Assembly: GCA_010279815.1 (NCBI GenBank)
Contig: QEOQ01000054.1
Location: 159,057 to 173,301 of the forward strand
Direction: 5' to 3'
From: Brachionus plicatilis
Taxonomy: Eukaryota > Rotifera > Eurotatoria > Ploima > Brachionidae
DNA: 14,245 nucleotides
The notes under the pieces were generated by a model. It worked only from the letters and a program-made list of their open reading frames with translations. It searched no databases and was not told the DNA's origin. Both the position numbers and the translations under genes were made by a program. This document shows positions 1-7,339 of this stretch, in pieces. How positions within the stretch are numbered: the stretch's first letter is position 1; every line of letters begins with the position of its first letter.

Positions 1-31
1 CTTTATTATTATCTTTACTTTTTTTTTCTTC

Positions 32-190
32 CAAGAGAGGAAGAGGAAAAGGAAAAGGAAAGAAGAATAAGAATATGCCTGTTTTCGACATAATTACTTC
101 GACAGGTAAATTTTGGACAACAATTATAAAGACATCTATAATTTGGACAGGTATCTAAAATTTCGACGTGTATGATTTAGACAGAAAATA
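32..190. repeat. Purine tract followed by degenerate 15-bp tandem repeat
   Basis: A purine-rich stretch (about 34-75, GGAAAAGGAAAAGGAAAG-like) is followed by seven degenerate units built on TTTnGAC(A). The GAC cores start at 87, 101, 116, 131, 146, 165 and 180, so the spacing is 14, 15, 15, 15, 19 and 15. Several units continue as GACAGGTA. This is an old minisatellite or a row of short sites; I see no coding potential here. Confidence 0.55.
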
Positions 191-686
191 CAAAAATATA
201 AATAAAAGAATTATAATTTATTCATTTATCCATTAAATTCTATCAAGTGAGATAAATTTTTAAGAAAAGATAAAGTTTTATCAAAAGTAAAATCAGAAAT
301 AGCTTGATTTAATTGCTCTTCCAAATAAATATAGCCTTTTTTAAATGCAAACCATTTTTTCATACAAACCAAACAATTTTTTTTTAAATATTTTTATTAG
401 ATTTAAATCTAGATTTAAATTATTTTATATATCTAATTTTAAAATAAAATAGTTTTTGAGATTTAAAACATAAAATATTCTACTAAAATTAAAGGTTTTT
501 ATTCTGGCTTGTATTGTTTTGTGAAATTATAAAATGTTCAAAATGCAATGTTTTTTTATATAGGTGAATCAGGTAAAAAAGCATTGGAAAATTTGATTAA
601 ATTAAAGTTTAAATTTTCAAACAAATTTGTTAAGCCATCCATTTTTTTTTAAATTATAAACAAATTCAAAATTAAATTTTATTTTT
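191..686. other. AT-rich spacer, nothing recognised
   Basis: Roughly 500 bp of A/T homopolymer-rich sequence. I see no frame longer than a few codons that resembles a protein, no repeat shared with the rest of the window and no RNA gene. Confidence 0.5.
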
Positions 687-920
687 TTATGTCGAATTTC
701 GATTTGCAACCGAAGAATAACAAAGAAAGGAAGTAGAAAGAAAAGAAATTGATGAAGATAATTTTATTTTGTACTTTATACTAAGTGCTGACAAATTTTT
801 GGTTGCACCATAGAATGTTTAAAAAATTTTAACAACCTCTTCAAATTCTTTTTCATTTTTATCACGAATGTTCATATTTATTGCTAAATCTATATTGAAA
901 TTAAAAATATAGTAGCCATG
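687..920 (-). pseudogene. Decayed hAT-like transposase fragment
   Basis: On the minus strand one frame (920 to 819) reads into MNIRDKNEKEFEEVVKIF and stops. A second frame then continues from about 818 with FYGATKNLSALS and runs to a stop at 687. Joined across a frameshift near 819-823, the order of features matches the part of hAT-superfamily transposases where an acidic 'E..EEV..IL.PFY.AT..LS' helix precedes the catalytic C-terminal half. The match is by recollection of the family pattern, not by a search. No other hAT blocks (BED finger, C-terminal dimerisation region) are recognisable nearby, so this is a short relic. It is relevant because hAT-like MITEs occur elsewhere in this window. 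Confidence 0.4.
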
Positions 921-1446
921 TTATGTCTAATAATGCCTCATTGTCAAATTAACATCAAAATAATTTACCTTTAATTTAATAGACAAAAACAAAAAATAAT
1001 TTAAACAATTCAAGCTAAATTAATTCAAAAATTCAAATTTATTACTTTTATATCCATTCATTAAAACTGAGATACTTTTATTTTTCCACTTAAATAAAAT
1101 AAAAATTTTAAAACAATAAATTTTTTTGTCTTTAAAAGTGAGTTTTCATTGAAATCAATTTAAATATTTAAACCTTTTAAAAAATCAATAAAAAGGGACA
1201 TTAAATATGAAAAAAAATTTAGATATGAAAATAAACTTGACTTGACATGTCAAATAATTGCTTTGGAATTTATTTTTTCTCCATTATTAAAAAAAATATC
1301 ACATTTTATATTTTGATCTTGATCTCAAACTTCAATTTGCCAAAATCTTTTTATTCTTATTTTTAAAATTTATTCTTTATTAAATATTCAAACTTTTTCT
1401 TTTTATCAAAAATATATTAGTATAATAAATATTTTGATCAATGTAA
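921..1446. other. AT-rich spacer, nothing recognised
   Basis: About 525 bp of low-complexity A/T sequence. The only structure noted is the perfect palindrome TTGACATGTCAA near 1242-1253. No frame resembles a protein. Confidence 0.45.
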
Positions 1447-1629
1447 AGATTGAGACATAAGTTAAAATATGATACTCCCTCCAACATGGTGCATCATGAG
1501 GCTTTTAATAAACTAAAATTACTAACAGTCTCGAATCGGCTTTTTGAATTGAGTGAGAGATATGTTGGGACAGGACTGACATTGTGTAATTGCTACCTTA
1601 CTATTTCTTCTTTTTTTCCTGAAACTTGA
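1447..1629 (+). pseudogene. Non-LTR retrotransposon, C-terminal end of reverse transcriptase ORF
   Basis: An open frame of about 60 codons begins right after a stop at 1444-1446, without a proper start. It contains KLKYDTPSN (about 1459-1485), then FNKLKLLTVSNRLFELSERYV, and ends at a TGA at 1627-1629. The 'L..L.v..Rl.eLs.rY' block is characteristic of the tail that follows the reverse transcriptase domain in jockey/CR1-like non-LTR elements. Only this tail is present, as expected for a 5'-truncated insertion. About 140 bp downstream lies a hairpin followed by an A-run (1766-1807), which I take as the 3' terminus of the same copy. The polymerase and endonuclease domains are absent, so the copy is inactive. 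Confidence 0.6.
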
Positions 1630-1765
1630 ACTATTTAAACATGTGTCACATGTAACAACCAACTTAAATATATGTCTTTTCATCTTTCGTTTTTTTTTAG
1701 CTTATTTACTTTATTTTGATTTTTTTTTACTAACTCTATTCTAATTTTATTTATTTTTTTTTATG

Positions 1766-1807
1766 ATTTATTCTGTAGGAGCTCTAGCTCGGTACAGAAA
1801 AAAAAAA
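1766..1807 (+). mobile_element. 3' terminus of non-LTR element: GAGC-N4-GCTC hairpin plus A tail
   Basis: TTTATTCTG is followed by the hairpin GAGC-tcta-GCTC (1779-1790), GGTACAG (1791-1797) and ten A residues (1798-1807). The same hairpin with a different loop and the same GGTACAG recurs at 12312-12330, and as a variant at 1915-1933. The position downstream of a reverse transcriptase tail (1447-1629) makes this the likely 3' UTR end of that element. Confidence 0.55.
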
Positions 1808-1914
1808 TTATATTTTTAAAATTATCCTCCTTCAGAATAAGTAAAGTAAAGATAAAAAAAAATTAGAATTTAAATAAGTGAAAAAAAGTCAATTGAATTC
1901 TTATGCTAATGAAA

Positions 1915-1933
1915 GAGCTCATGCTCGATACAG
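1915..1933 (+). repeat. Second copy of the GAGC-N4-GCTC hairpin motif
   Basis: GAGC-tcat-GCTC followed by GATACAG (one change from GGTACAG). The loop differs from the copies at 1779 and 12312. There is no A tail here, so the copy is either eroded or was cut by a later event. Confidence 0.45.
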
Positions 1934-2087
1934 TTCTATGTTATTTAAAAAAGCTATTATAATTAATTCTAATGTCTAATCTACAAAATTCAAAATTAAA
2001 TTCTACTCGACTTCATATGTTTATTGACACAATTCCTCTTTATTGTACAACTTACATTAACTTATATTAATCTTTAATTTTTTACTT

Positions 2088-2127
2088 CTCCTTAAAGGAG
2101 GTTAATTATAAATAAATAATAAAAAAA
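2088..2127 (+). mobile_element. 3' terminus of a second non-LTR family (CTCC..GGAG hairpin, AATA-type tail)
   Basis: The hairpin CTCC-ttaaa-GGAG (2088-2100) is followed by GTTAATTATAAATAAATAAT. The same arrangement ends the retroelement relic at 4336-4373. No reverse transcriptase remains upstream of this copy, so it is probably a severely 5'-truncated insertion of the same family. Confidence 0.5.
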
Positions 2128-2161
2128 TGATTAACCTAATAAGCGTGAATCTATTAAATAA

Positions 2162-2368
2162 TTATCCAGCCTTTACTTTGATTAAATTACACTCCATGTT
2201 TGATTGTTCAATTCGTAACTTCTCTATCAAATCATTTACTTTTAAATCATTTTTCTCAAACAAATTCCTTTTTCTAGCTTTACCATTGATAATCCTGTCA
2301 TACAAATTCAGTGTATTAATGGGAAAACATGGAACGACCCTTGCTTTTTGTGATTTTTTTTTAATTTC
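2162..2368 (-). pseudogene. MULE-like transposase, C-terminal fragment
   Basis: On the minus strand a 68-codon open frame starts just after a TAG (2369-2371) and ends at a TAA at 2162. It contains FPINTLNLYDRIINGKARKR and then NDLIEKLRIEQSNMECNLIK. MULE-type transposases of animals (often joined to FLYWCH fingers) have near their C-terminus 'P...WN.YdRi..g.pRtNN..E' followed by 'iW.fie.Lk.EQ...ev.i'. Both blocks are present in order, with the intervening 'EgwH' stretch missing. This is recognition by family pattern only. The plus-strand frame that overlaps it looks like a shadow. No start codon or complete domain survives, so it is a relic. Confidence 0.5.
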
Positions 2369-2616
2369 CTATATTAGTTTTCTTCTTTCTTAGATGAAGA
2401 AAAATTGAAGAAAATAATAAATAATGCTAATTAATATATATTTAGACGAAACAACTTGCTACAACAGGCAAATAAAATTAAATAAAATAAATTGATACAA
2501 TTAAAGATTCGATTGTAAGTTGCTTGCCGTATCGAATAGTTTTATTTAAATATTGAAGAATATAAACTATAATTCGTTATAATTCGTTTCAAAAACTTTT
2601 CATTTCGATAAGTTGA

Positions 2617-2814
2617 TCATAGCTTTTCTTTAATTTCTATTTTAGATAAATCATCAAATTCTATACCACCACCATCTTTGTTCGATCTAGCTCTATTTAT
2701 TTTTGCTCTACTTGCATCATAATTTGGTAATTTCATGACCGCACCTAAACTTTTCTGTTTATTAGTTATTAAGCTCTTATGTACTAATTTTAATTTAAAA
2801 GGAGTGTTAAAGTC
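2617..2814 (-). pseudogene. Probable N-terminal part of the same MULE-like relic
   Basis: A 65-codon minus-strand frame begins after TAG (2815-2817) and ends at TGA (2617-2619). It includes SLGAVMKLPNYDASRAKINR followed by ARSNKDGGGIEFDDL. In MULE/FLYWCH proteins a 'lPs...a...I.R.R' stretch lies between the zinc finger and the transposase domain, and a short 'l.dl.i' segment follows. The position upstream (in minus-strand order) of the C-terminal fragment at 2162-2368 fits one element that has lost its catalytic middle. The assignment is weaker than for the C-terminal piece. An LTR-like segment starts 20 bp away at 2834. Confidence 0.35.
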
Positions 2815-2833
2815 CTAATATTAATAATCCGGC

Positions 2834-3166
2834 TGTTGTAGGGTTTAAAGACTTAACGGGAAAGAGAGAGAGAATTATATTCTAAATTTCAAATATTTTA
2901 TTTTAATTAAAGAAAAGAGACCACTTCTAGCCTGGAAAAGGTACAAAAATAATAGAAAAAAAGAAAAATTATAAACTTTAACCATAAAAAGAATTAACAA
3001 TAATTATAAAAGAAAGAAAAAGATTTTTCCCTTCCAAGTCTTTCGACTTGAATCTATTATTTTATTTATGCTACTGCAGAGAGGAACATTTGAAATGTTG
3101 TGTTATACATAGAAAGTTTTCTTACTGATCAGACAAGATGATGTAACTATTAAGAGAGTTACAACA
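2834..3166 (+). mobile_element. LTR-like segment (TGTTGTA ... TACAACA)
   Basis: The 333-bp segment starts with TGTTGTA and ends with TACAACA, a perfect 7-bp terminal inverted repeat with the TG..CA ends typical of long terminal repeats. Inside it CCACTTCTAGCCTG (2921-2934) recurs exactly at 14215-14228, 87 and 81 bp after a TGTT in each case. The segment also holds a CAAGTC-tttc-GACTTG hairpin (3037-3052). The flanking five bases (CCGGC and GGAGA) do not form a target-site duplication, and no primer-binding site is obvious, so a decayed solo LTR is only one reading. Confidence 0.35.
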
Positions 3167-3214
3167 GGAGACTCATTCCAGATTTCTTTCAAAAAATTAT
3201 GATCCATACTCTAA

Positions 3215-3590
3215 AGAAACAATAGAAAAAAAAATATAAGTTGCTGTGAAACCTTCCAGTTTATTAAAGGTTCAGTTAATGAATGCTTAATCAAAATCAA
3301 CAATCAATTAAAATCAGTAAATCATGCAATACTTCTTATCGTCGAAAATTTTAGTGGCCACAAACAACAAAAGCTTTCTAATGTTAAACAAAATTTTTTC
3401 CCTCAAATAGATCAAAAATCAAATAATGTAATTAAGAAGCCTTATAATGCAAGAAAAAATCGAATCAATCGAATATCGAATACAATTCGACTTTACTGAA
3501 CAAATCGATGTTTTGGATGAAATTCGTAAATTAAAAACAGCTTGGGACAGCGTAGAATCGTCTATAGTGAAAGTGAATAGAGTGAAGTGA
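3215..3590 (+). pseudogene. Possible ORF1-type remnant upstream of a retroelement
   Basis: Two overlapping frames look coding rather than random. The first (3215-3499, 94 codons, no Met) contains VNECLIKINNQLKSVNHAIL. The second (3447-3590, 47 codons from ATG) reads MQEKIESIEYRIQFDFTEQI and then LDEIRKLKTAWDSVESSIVK. Both have heptad-like spacing of hydrophobic residues, as in the coiled-coil region of ORF1 proteins from non-LTR elements. They lie directly upstream of reverse transcriptase remains at 3598-4284, on the same strand. I infer that they are fragments of one internally deleted element. I cannot identify a specific domain. Confidence 0.3.
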
Positions 3591-3597
3591 ATAAAGC

Positions 3598-4284
3598 ATG
3601 GATAAAGTGAATAAAATTAAATATCTAGGAGTAGAAATACCAAATAACTTTGTCTATCATAATATTGCAGTAAATAAATTTATTAAAGTACAACACGCCT
3701 TGTTTTCTCTCTCATATTTGGGGTTAAAAAAAGGGGAATTTCTCCATTTTTACAAGCATTCATATACAAAACATACTGTTTATCTCAATTCACTAATGGG
3801 CTTGAGACGCTAACACTTAATAAATTACCTAAACATATCTCAAAACAATCTAATTAGGCAAATATTAGGTCTTAAACCAAGGTGTCACATGACCAGCGTT
3901 TTAAATGCACTTCAGTTGTTCAACTTTGATCAGCTGTACGTTTTTTCCAAACTTTCGTTTATAAGTACAATCAAATTTAACAGAATGGCTTCTGTTATCT
4001 ATCAAGATTTGTGTCTAAACAAACCAACTATGGAGAATAAATTAAAGTCATTCAATCAGGACATTGTTCTTTTGGAATCTCATTTTACCTCAGAAATAAG
4101 CTAAATAAATTCTAATCTTGAAGCTCTCAAGAAGGATCTCAAATTAAAGTTTAAGCAAATAAATGGACTATCTGACTCCGTTAAACTTTGCCTAAAAAAT
4201 ATTAACGACATCAAGTACTTTACGTTACTTATTAATTTAATTAAGTCATTTGGTAGTTCCAGTGGAACAAATATTGGTGATTAG
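3598..4284 (+). pseudogene. Non-LTR retrotransposon, C-terminal part of reverse transcriptase ORF, broken
   Basis: The frame opens with VNKIKYLGVEIPNNFVYHNI and then FIKVQHALFSLSYLG. This is the 'YLGV.i....w..hi..k..k...a.f.l..lg' thumb region found after the YxDD-containing core of non-LTR reverse transcriptases. It is followed by FTNGLETLTLNKLPKHISK in a shifted frame (about 3789-3852), then IRQILGLKPRCHMTSVLNAL back in the original frame. The 'Q..LGL.....ts.lnAL.i' order supports the assignment. Two compensating frameshifts (near 3787 and 3853) and an in-frame TAA at 4102-4104 make it a pseudogene. The frame then continues to TAG at 4282-4284. The 3' UTR ends in a hairpin and tail at 4336-4373. 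The catalytic domain is missing. Confidence 0.6.
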
Positions 4285-4335
4285 TTTTTTTTACCTTTTC
4301 TTTTTATATATTTAACTTTTTTTTTTATACTCTTT

Positions 4336-4373
4336 CTCCTTCAATGGAGGTTAATTTAACAATAAATAAATAA
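4336..4373 (+). mobile_element. 3' terminus of the same element: CTCC..GGAG hairpin and (AATA)n tail
   Basis: CTCC-ttcaat-GGAG (4336-4349) is followed by GTTAATTTAAC and AATAAATAAATAAG. It lies 52 bp after the last stop of the reverse transcriptase relic. A sister copy is at 2088-2127; the loop differs while stem, GTTAATT and tail are kept. Confidence 0.55.
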
Positions 4374-4852
4374 GCATGCTTTAAAAAAGGAGGATTCATA
4401 AAATCATCTAATTGCAGTCTCTTTGAGCTTATTGACTGTAATCGGTTAGAGTTTTGAATAGACAAACACAATTTAGAATTTTGACAAATATGCCTTTTGA
4501 CATTGTGATGGATTATAGTCAAATTGTCAGTAAAAAAAGTCATATGTGACAAAATTAATAAAGAGATTATTTTTTTATTGCTAATTTTTTTGAGAAATAT
4601 GCAAAATGTAAAATATTAGTAAAAAAATCACAAATAAAATATTAATTTAAATCGAAATTTTTCATATTAATAGTTGATGTCTTGAATATTTTATCAAATA
4701 GAACTTATTAAAATTCAATTTACCTTATTTGGTAATTTATAAATGTATCTTTATTCTCTTTAAGAATCTTGTACATGATATAATATGTAAGCAACTCTTT
4801 TTGTTATTATATATCATCTTATCATTAATAAACAATTGGATATGACTGCGGA
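4374..4852. other. AT-rich spacer, no supported gene
   Basis: A minus-strand open frame of 75 codons covers 4325-4552 but runs through the retroelement 3' end and matches no family I know. A short minus-strand piece near 4732-4815 (KELLTYYIMYKILKENKD) looks protein-like but is too short to name. Nothing else stands out. Confidence 0.4.
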
Positions 4853-4854
4853 AA

Positions 4855-4970
4855 CCTAGTTATAGGTGCACGTAGCCAAAAAAAGTAGCCCTACTTATAG
4901 GTGTAGTTAGACAAAGCTAGGGAGCCCTACTTATAGGTGCAGGTAGCCGATAATGTCTAGGTAAACCTAG
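4855..4970. repeat. Three-copy tandem repeat, unit 35-36 bp
   Basis: Three units carry CTA(C/G)TTATAGGTG. The TATAGGTG core starts at 4861, 4896 and 4932 (spacing 35 and 36). Each core is followed by a diverged (C/T)A(C/G)(G/T)TAG and a GTAGCC/GGAGCC-type end. The array is bordered on both sides by AAACCTAGT. It is richer in G+C than its surroundings. Confidence 0.65.
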
Positions 4971-5079
4971 TTTTTTTATTTTTTTTTAAACAGAATTAAA
5001 GGAAAAAGACAAATTTATATGTATAATATAGACTTTTATTTAGAAAAAAACTAATAAGAACATATTTAAGATATTAAAA

Positions 5080-5549
5080 TTAAGAACATGGATTACAAAA
5101 CCATTTATCCAGTTTATTGGCTTTAAATTTAGAAATACCAACACATTTGAAATGACTCCATTTATAACAGTAATCACATGCTATACTATCATGATTTTCA
5201 TCAACAATTGGACACTTACATTTTTCACAAAACCAGTTTTTATCAATTGAATGAATAACACTTCTTAGCATTTCGAATCCATCTTCATCAAAGTAATCCA
5301 AAAATAGAAAACATGAATCCCGTAAATCATTATATAACAGTATTGATCGTTTTGGAATCTTATTACCATCTAATAAAATCAGTGATTCTAAACTTTTTTT
5401 TCTGCCATTTTTAACTTTGTAGTTTTCTTATTGATTAAAATCATCTCCAATAGTTCTGCAAATTTTATAATCTGACTTTGTGATTGTTGTTCAATAATTT
5501 CTGGTTCATTATCTTTTGGTGTAATAAATTCGTTTTTATCATTAGACAT
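5080..5549 (-). pseudogene. Small PHD-finger protein gene with one frame change
   Basis: The first frame starts at an ATG (5549-5547) and gives 53 residues, acidic and Gln/Ser-rich (MSNDKNEFITPKDNEPEIIE at the N-terminus), ending at TAG 5388. The second frame is open from 5427 to the stop at 5080. It continues with SLESLILLDGNKIPKRSILL and ends in a PHD finger (about 5100-5235). Zinc ligands in the frame-2 product, numbering from the Asp-Tyr-Phe-Asp segment near 5301, are C25-x2-C28, C42-x2-C45, H50-x2-C53 and C69-x2-C72, the C4HC3 pattern, with an extra C30. PHD fingers usually bind histone H3 tails; here the partner is unknown. The two frames join if one base is lost or re-read in an A8 run at about 5392-5399. 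The total would be about 150-160 residues. Alternatives are a sequencing error, a true pseudogene, or -1 frameshifting. It could also be a mobile-element accessory ORF. Confidence 0.6.
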
Positions 5550-5746
5550 TTTAAGATTGATTATATAACAATCTTTCTATTGTCCCATATTACATTACAA
5601 ATTAATTTAATTTTTTGTAAATAAATAATTATCAATTAATGAACAAGAAAATAAAGCGATTTATGTTAAATTATAGTATTGAGCTCATCTGAATTTTTTT
5701 TTTATTATTTTAAATTGAATTTTTTTTATTTTTTTATTATTAAAAT
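5550..5746. other. AT-rich spacer upstream of the PHD gene
   Basis: About 200 bp of AT-rich sequence. I see no clear TATA box or other promoter element for the minus-strand PHD gene. Confidence 0.35.
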
Positions 5747-5873
5747 TAATAAATTCGCAATTAATTAAAAGGGATTTTCAACAAATTATCCTTGGTTTTT
5801 ACATTTAAATTTTTCTAAAACTTCTTCTTTTTAAGTTTTTGAAAATCCCTTTTAATTAATTGCGAATTTATTA
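5747..5873. repeat. Perfect 35-bp inverted repeat (foldback element)
   Basis: The left arm 5747-5781 (TAATAAATTCGCAATTAATT...) and the right arm 5839-5873 are exact reverse complements over 35 bp, around a 57-nt T-rich loop. The first mismatches are 5746/5874 outside and 5782/5838 inside. The absence of any mismatch in such AT-rich sequence points to a recent foldback/MITE-like insertion or ongoing arm correction. I found no flanking duplication. Confidence 0.75.
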
Positions 5874-5935
5874 TTACTATTCTTGAATGAAAATTTTTTA
5901 AGTTTTTTTATTTTGAGATTTTTATTTTTCCTCTC

Positions 5936-5967
5936 AAAAATGTAAAAATGTAAAAATATAAAAATGT
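5936..5967. repeat. 8-bp tandem repeat, four copies
   Basis: AAAAATGT is repeated at 5936, 5944 and 5960, with AAAAATAT at 5952, giving four head-to-tail units. It is a simple-sequence repeat next to the foldback element. Confidence 0.6.
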
Positions 5968-6144
5968 ACAATAAATAACATTTTGTCTGAATTTGATTGG
6001 TTGAAAATTATGGAATTAACAAATTAAAAACGTTTCGTTACTCGCATATAAAGCTTTGCTTACCCATATTTTTTTAAAAGTTGTTTTCTTAATTTTTGAA
6101 ACAAGTCAAAAATTGTCATTTTAAAAATAAAAATTTTCAAGTTA

Positions 6145-6208
6145 AAGTCATACTGTGACTTGTTTTTGACTTATTCATACTATTTTTGCTGACTTTTATC
6201 CAAGTCCG
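6145..6208. mobile_element. One end of a hAT-like MITE relic
   Basis: GACTTTTATCCAAGTCCG (6191-6208) is the near reverse complement of the end CAGACTTGGATTAAAGTC seen at 13630. The adjacent sequence repeats GACTTG/AAGTC units as in the MITEs at 8852 and 11842. The opposite end could not be placed, so this is a partial copy. Confidence 0.3.
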
Positions 6209-6248
6209 TAGATATTTGAAAAGAAATAAAAAATTTGAATGAAATAAT

Positions 6249-6254
6249 TTTATT
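6249..6254 (-). promoter_or_regulatory. Polyadenylation signal AATAAA for the PAN/CTLD gene
   Basis: A minus-strand AATAAA lies 42 bases past the stop codon of the gene at 6297-7040, a normal distance for a short 3' UTR. In a sequence this AT-rich, chance occurrence is common. Confidence 0.4.
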
Positions 6255-6296
6255 CTTGGATCAGATATTTAAAAGTTTGATTAATTAAAATTAAAT

Positions 6297-7040
6297 TCAC
6301 AATATCTGACACATTACTTTTGATGCAAAAACATTTTCAAGATCATTAAAACCCGATCCTAGTAAAATTAACGCGTCTTGGTAAAGGCTTGTTGAGCCTC
6401 CTCCGAAATTATTGATGTCCATTATTCCAATTATATCAGTTCCGTCCCCCCATGTAAATTTCTCTCCAACCTGAGTGATAAACGAGTCCACCCAAATATA
6501 AGCTTCACTTGATTCAAAACTTTGAATGGCTTGCCTTTCAATTAAAGAATTTGGTCTTGGTAAAAATGCACCCATTTGCTCACAATAAATTTTGGCATCG
6601 AAAAATGTTAGTGCTAAATTGGATGGGTGATAGCATGCATATGGATATAAGCTGGATCTTTCAAAATACATTGGACATGGTATGCAGGCATTTAATTTTT
6701 TTGACCAATACTCCTTATCACTGATGCACTCATTTTCCATTTTGGCTTCATAAACTTTTGTAAATAGCTTTTTGGGACTGGTTGCAAAAGTTATATTTGA
6801 AGAATAGCCAGATATTAGGAGACAATTTTGTGCCACAAAATCAAAAACAGCCTGGTTGCACTTTGTTGTTCTTACACATTCAAGAAGGCATCTAATTCTA
6901 TCGGGGGAATTCAAATTTTTGATTTCAAAAAAACCCATTTCGGTGAAAATTTGTTTGTTTTCATGAAATAAAAATGAAAACCCAATGACTCTTGTTGACC
7001 ATGTGATGCAGATTAATAAAATAAAAACTAAAAGCTTCAT
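6297..7040 (-). CDS. Secreted PAN/apple-like plus C-type-lectin-like domain protein
   Basis: A single uninterrupted frame of 247 codons starts at an ATG preceded by ACAAA. Residues 1-20 form a signal peptide (MKLLVFILLICITWSTRVIG). Residues about 24-100 form a PAN/apple-like domain with cysteines C51, C55, C61 and C73 (RCLLECVRTTKCNQAVFDF). Residues about 105-247 form a C-type-lectin-like domain: C105, C119, C122, C136, 'AKIYCEQMGAFLPRP' with C153, WVD at 183-185, FTWGDGT at 196-201, FND at 231-233 (the WND position) and the terminal C244. The EPN/QPD calcium and sugar motif is absent, so calcium-dependent sugar binding is unlikely. The inner-disulfide cysteines are replaced (about A223 and N236). 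One N-glycosylation site lies at NIT 82-84. Extracellular; the ligand is unknown. There is no membrane segment after the signal. No intron is needed, although a spliced isoform cannot be excluded. Confidence 0.85.
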   Translation of the reverse strand: MKLLVFILLICITWSTRVIGFSFLFHENKQIFTEMGFFEIKNLNSPDRIRCLLECVRTTKCNQAVFDFVAQNCLLISGYSSNITFATSPKKLFTKVYEAKMENECISDKEYWSKKLNACIPCPMYFERSSLYPYACYHPSNLALTFFDAKIYCEQMGAFLPRPNSLIERQAIQSFESSEAYIWVDSFITQVGEKFTWGDGTDIIGIMDINNFGGGSTSLYQDALILLGSGFNDLENVFASKVMCQIL

Positions 7041-7339
7041 TTTGTTCCAATTTTTAATTGAATTTTTATTTTTTTAAAATGTGTCTTATTCTAGATCGAT
7101 ACAATTAGAAAATTCTCAAAATTGTTAAAGCTTAAAGCCAAATATTAATTGTTTTAAAATCTAGAAAAAATAATTAAGCTTGAATTATTTATTAAAAATA
7201 ATTATTTGTTTTTTTTTTCTTTATTGATTTATTAACTTTGTATCAAAAAGCTAATGTATCAACTTTGATATCCCAAAACTTTGATAGTCGTTCCGCTTTG
7301 TTAATTTAGTAAAACTAAATTGACCGTAGAATATTAACT
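7041..7339. other. Upstream spacer of the PAN/CTLD gene
   Basis: AT-rich. The short palindrome TATCAACTTTGATA (7257-7270) and a second ACTTTGATA nearby are the only patterns. No convincing TATA box is seen close to the minus-strand start at 7040. Confidence 0.35.

Noticed and set aside
1779..1797. Hairpin plus short tail read as a Helitron 3' end
   Set aside because: Helitrons end in CTRR after the hairpin. Here GGTACAG and an A tail follow, and a reverse transcriptase tail lies upstream, so a non-LTR 3' end fits better.
2127..2393. Plus-strand 88-codon frame with hydrophobic stretches
   Set aside because: The opposite strand of the same bases carries recognisable MULE-like blocks, so this is a shadow. 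The hydrophobic look comes from T-rich codons.
2834..3166. Complete LTR retrotransposon
   Set aside because: No gag-pol coding sequence, no primer-binding site and no target duplication; at most a solo LTR.
3598..4284. Intact host gene of two small proteins
   Set aside because: The two frames are pieces of one reverse transcriptase tail separated by compensating frameshifts and followed by an in-frame stop.
4325..4552. Minus-strand 75-codon frame
   Set aside because: It starts at a TTG, runs through the 3' hairpin and tail of a plus-strand retroelement, and matches no family.
6509..6724. Plus-strand 71-codon frame
   Set aside because: It lies entirely inside the intact PAN/CTLD coding sequence on the other strand.
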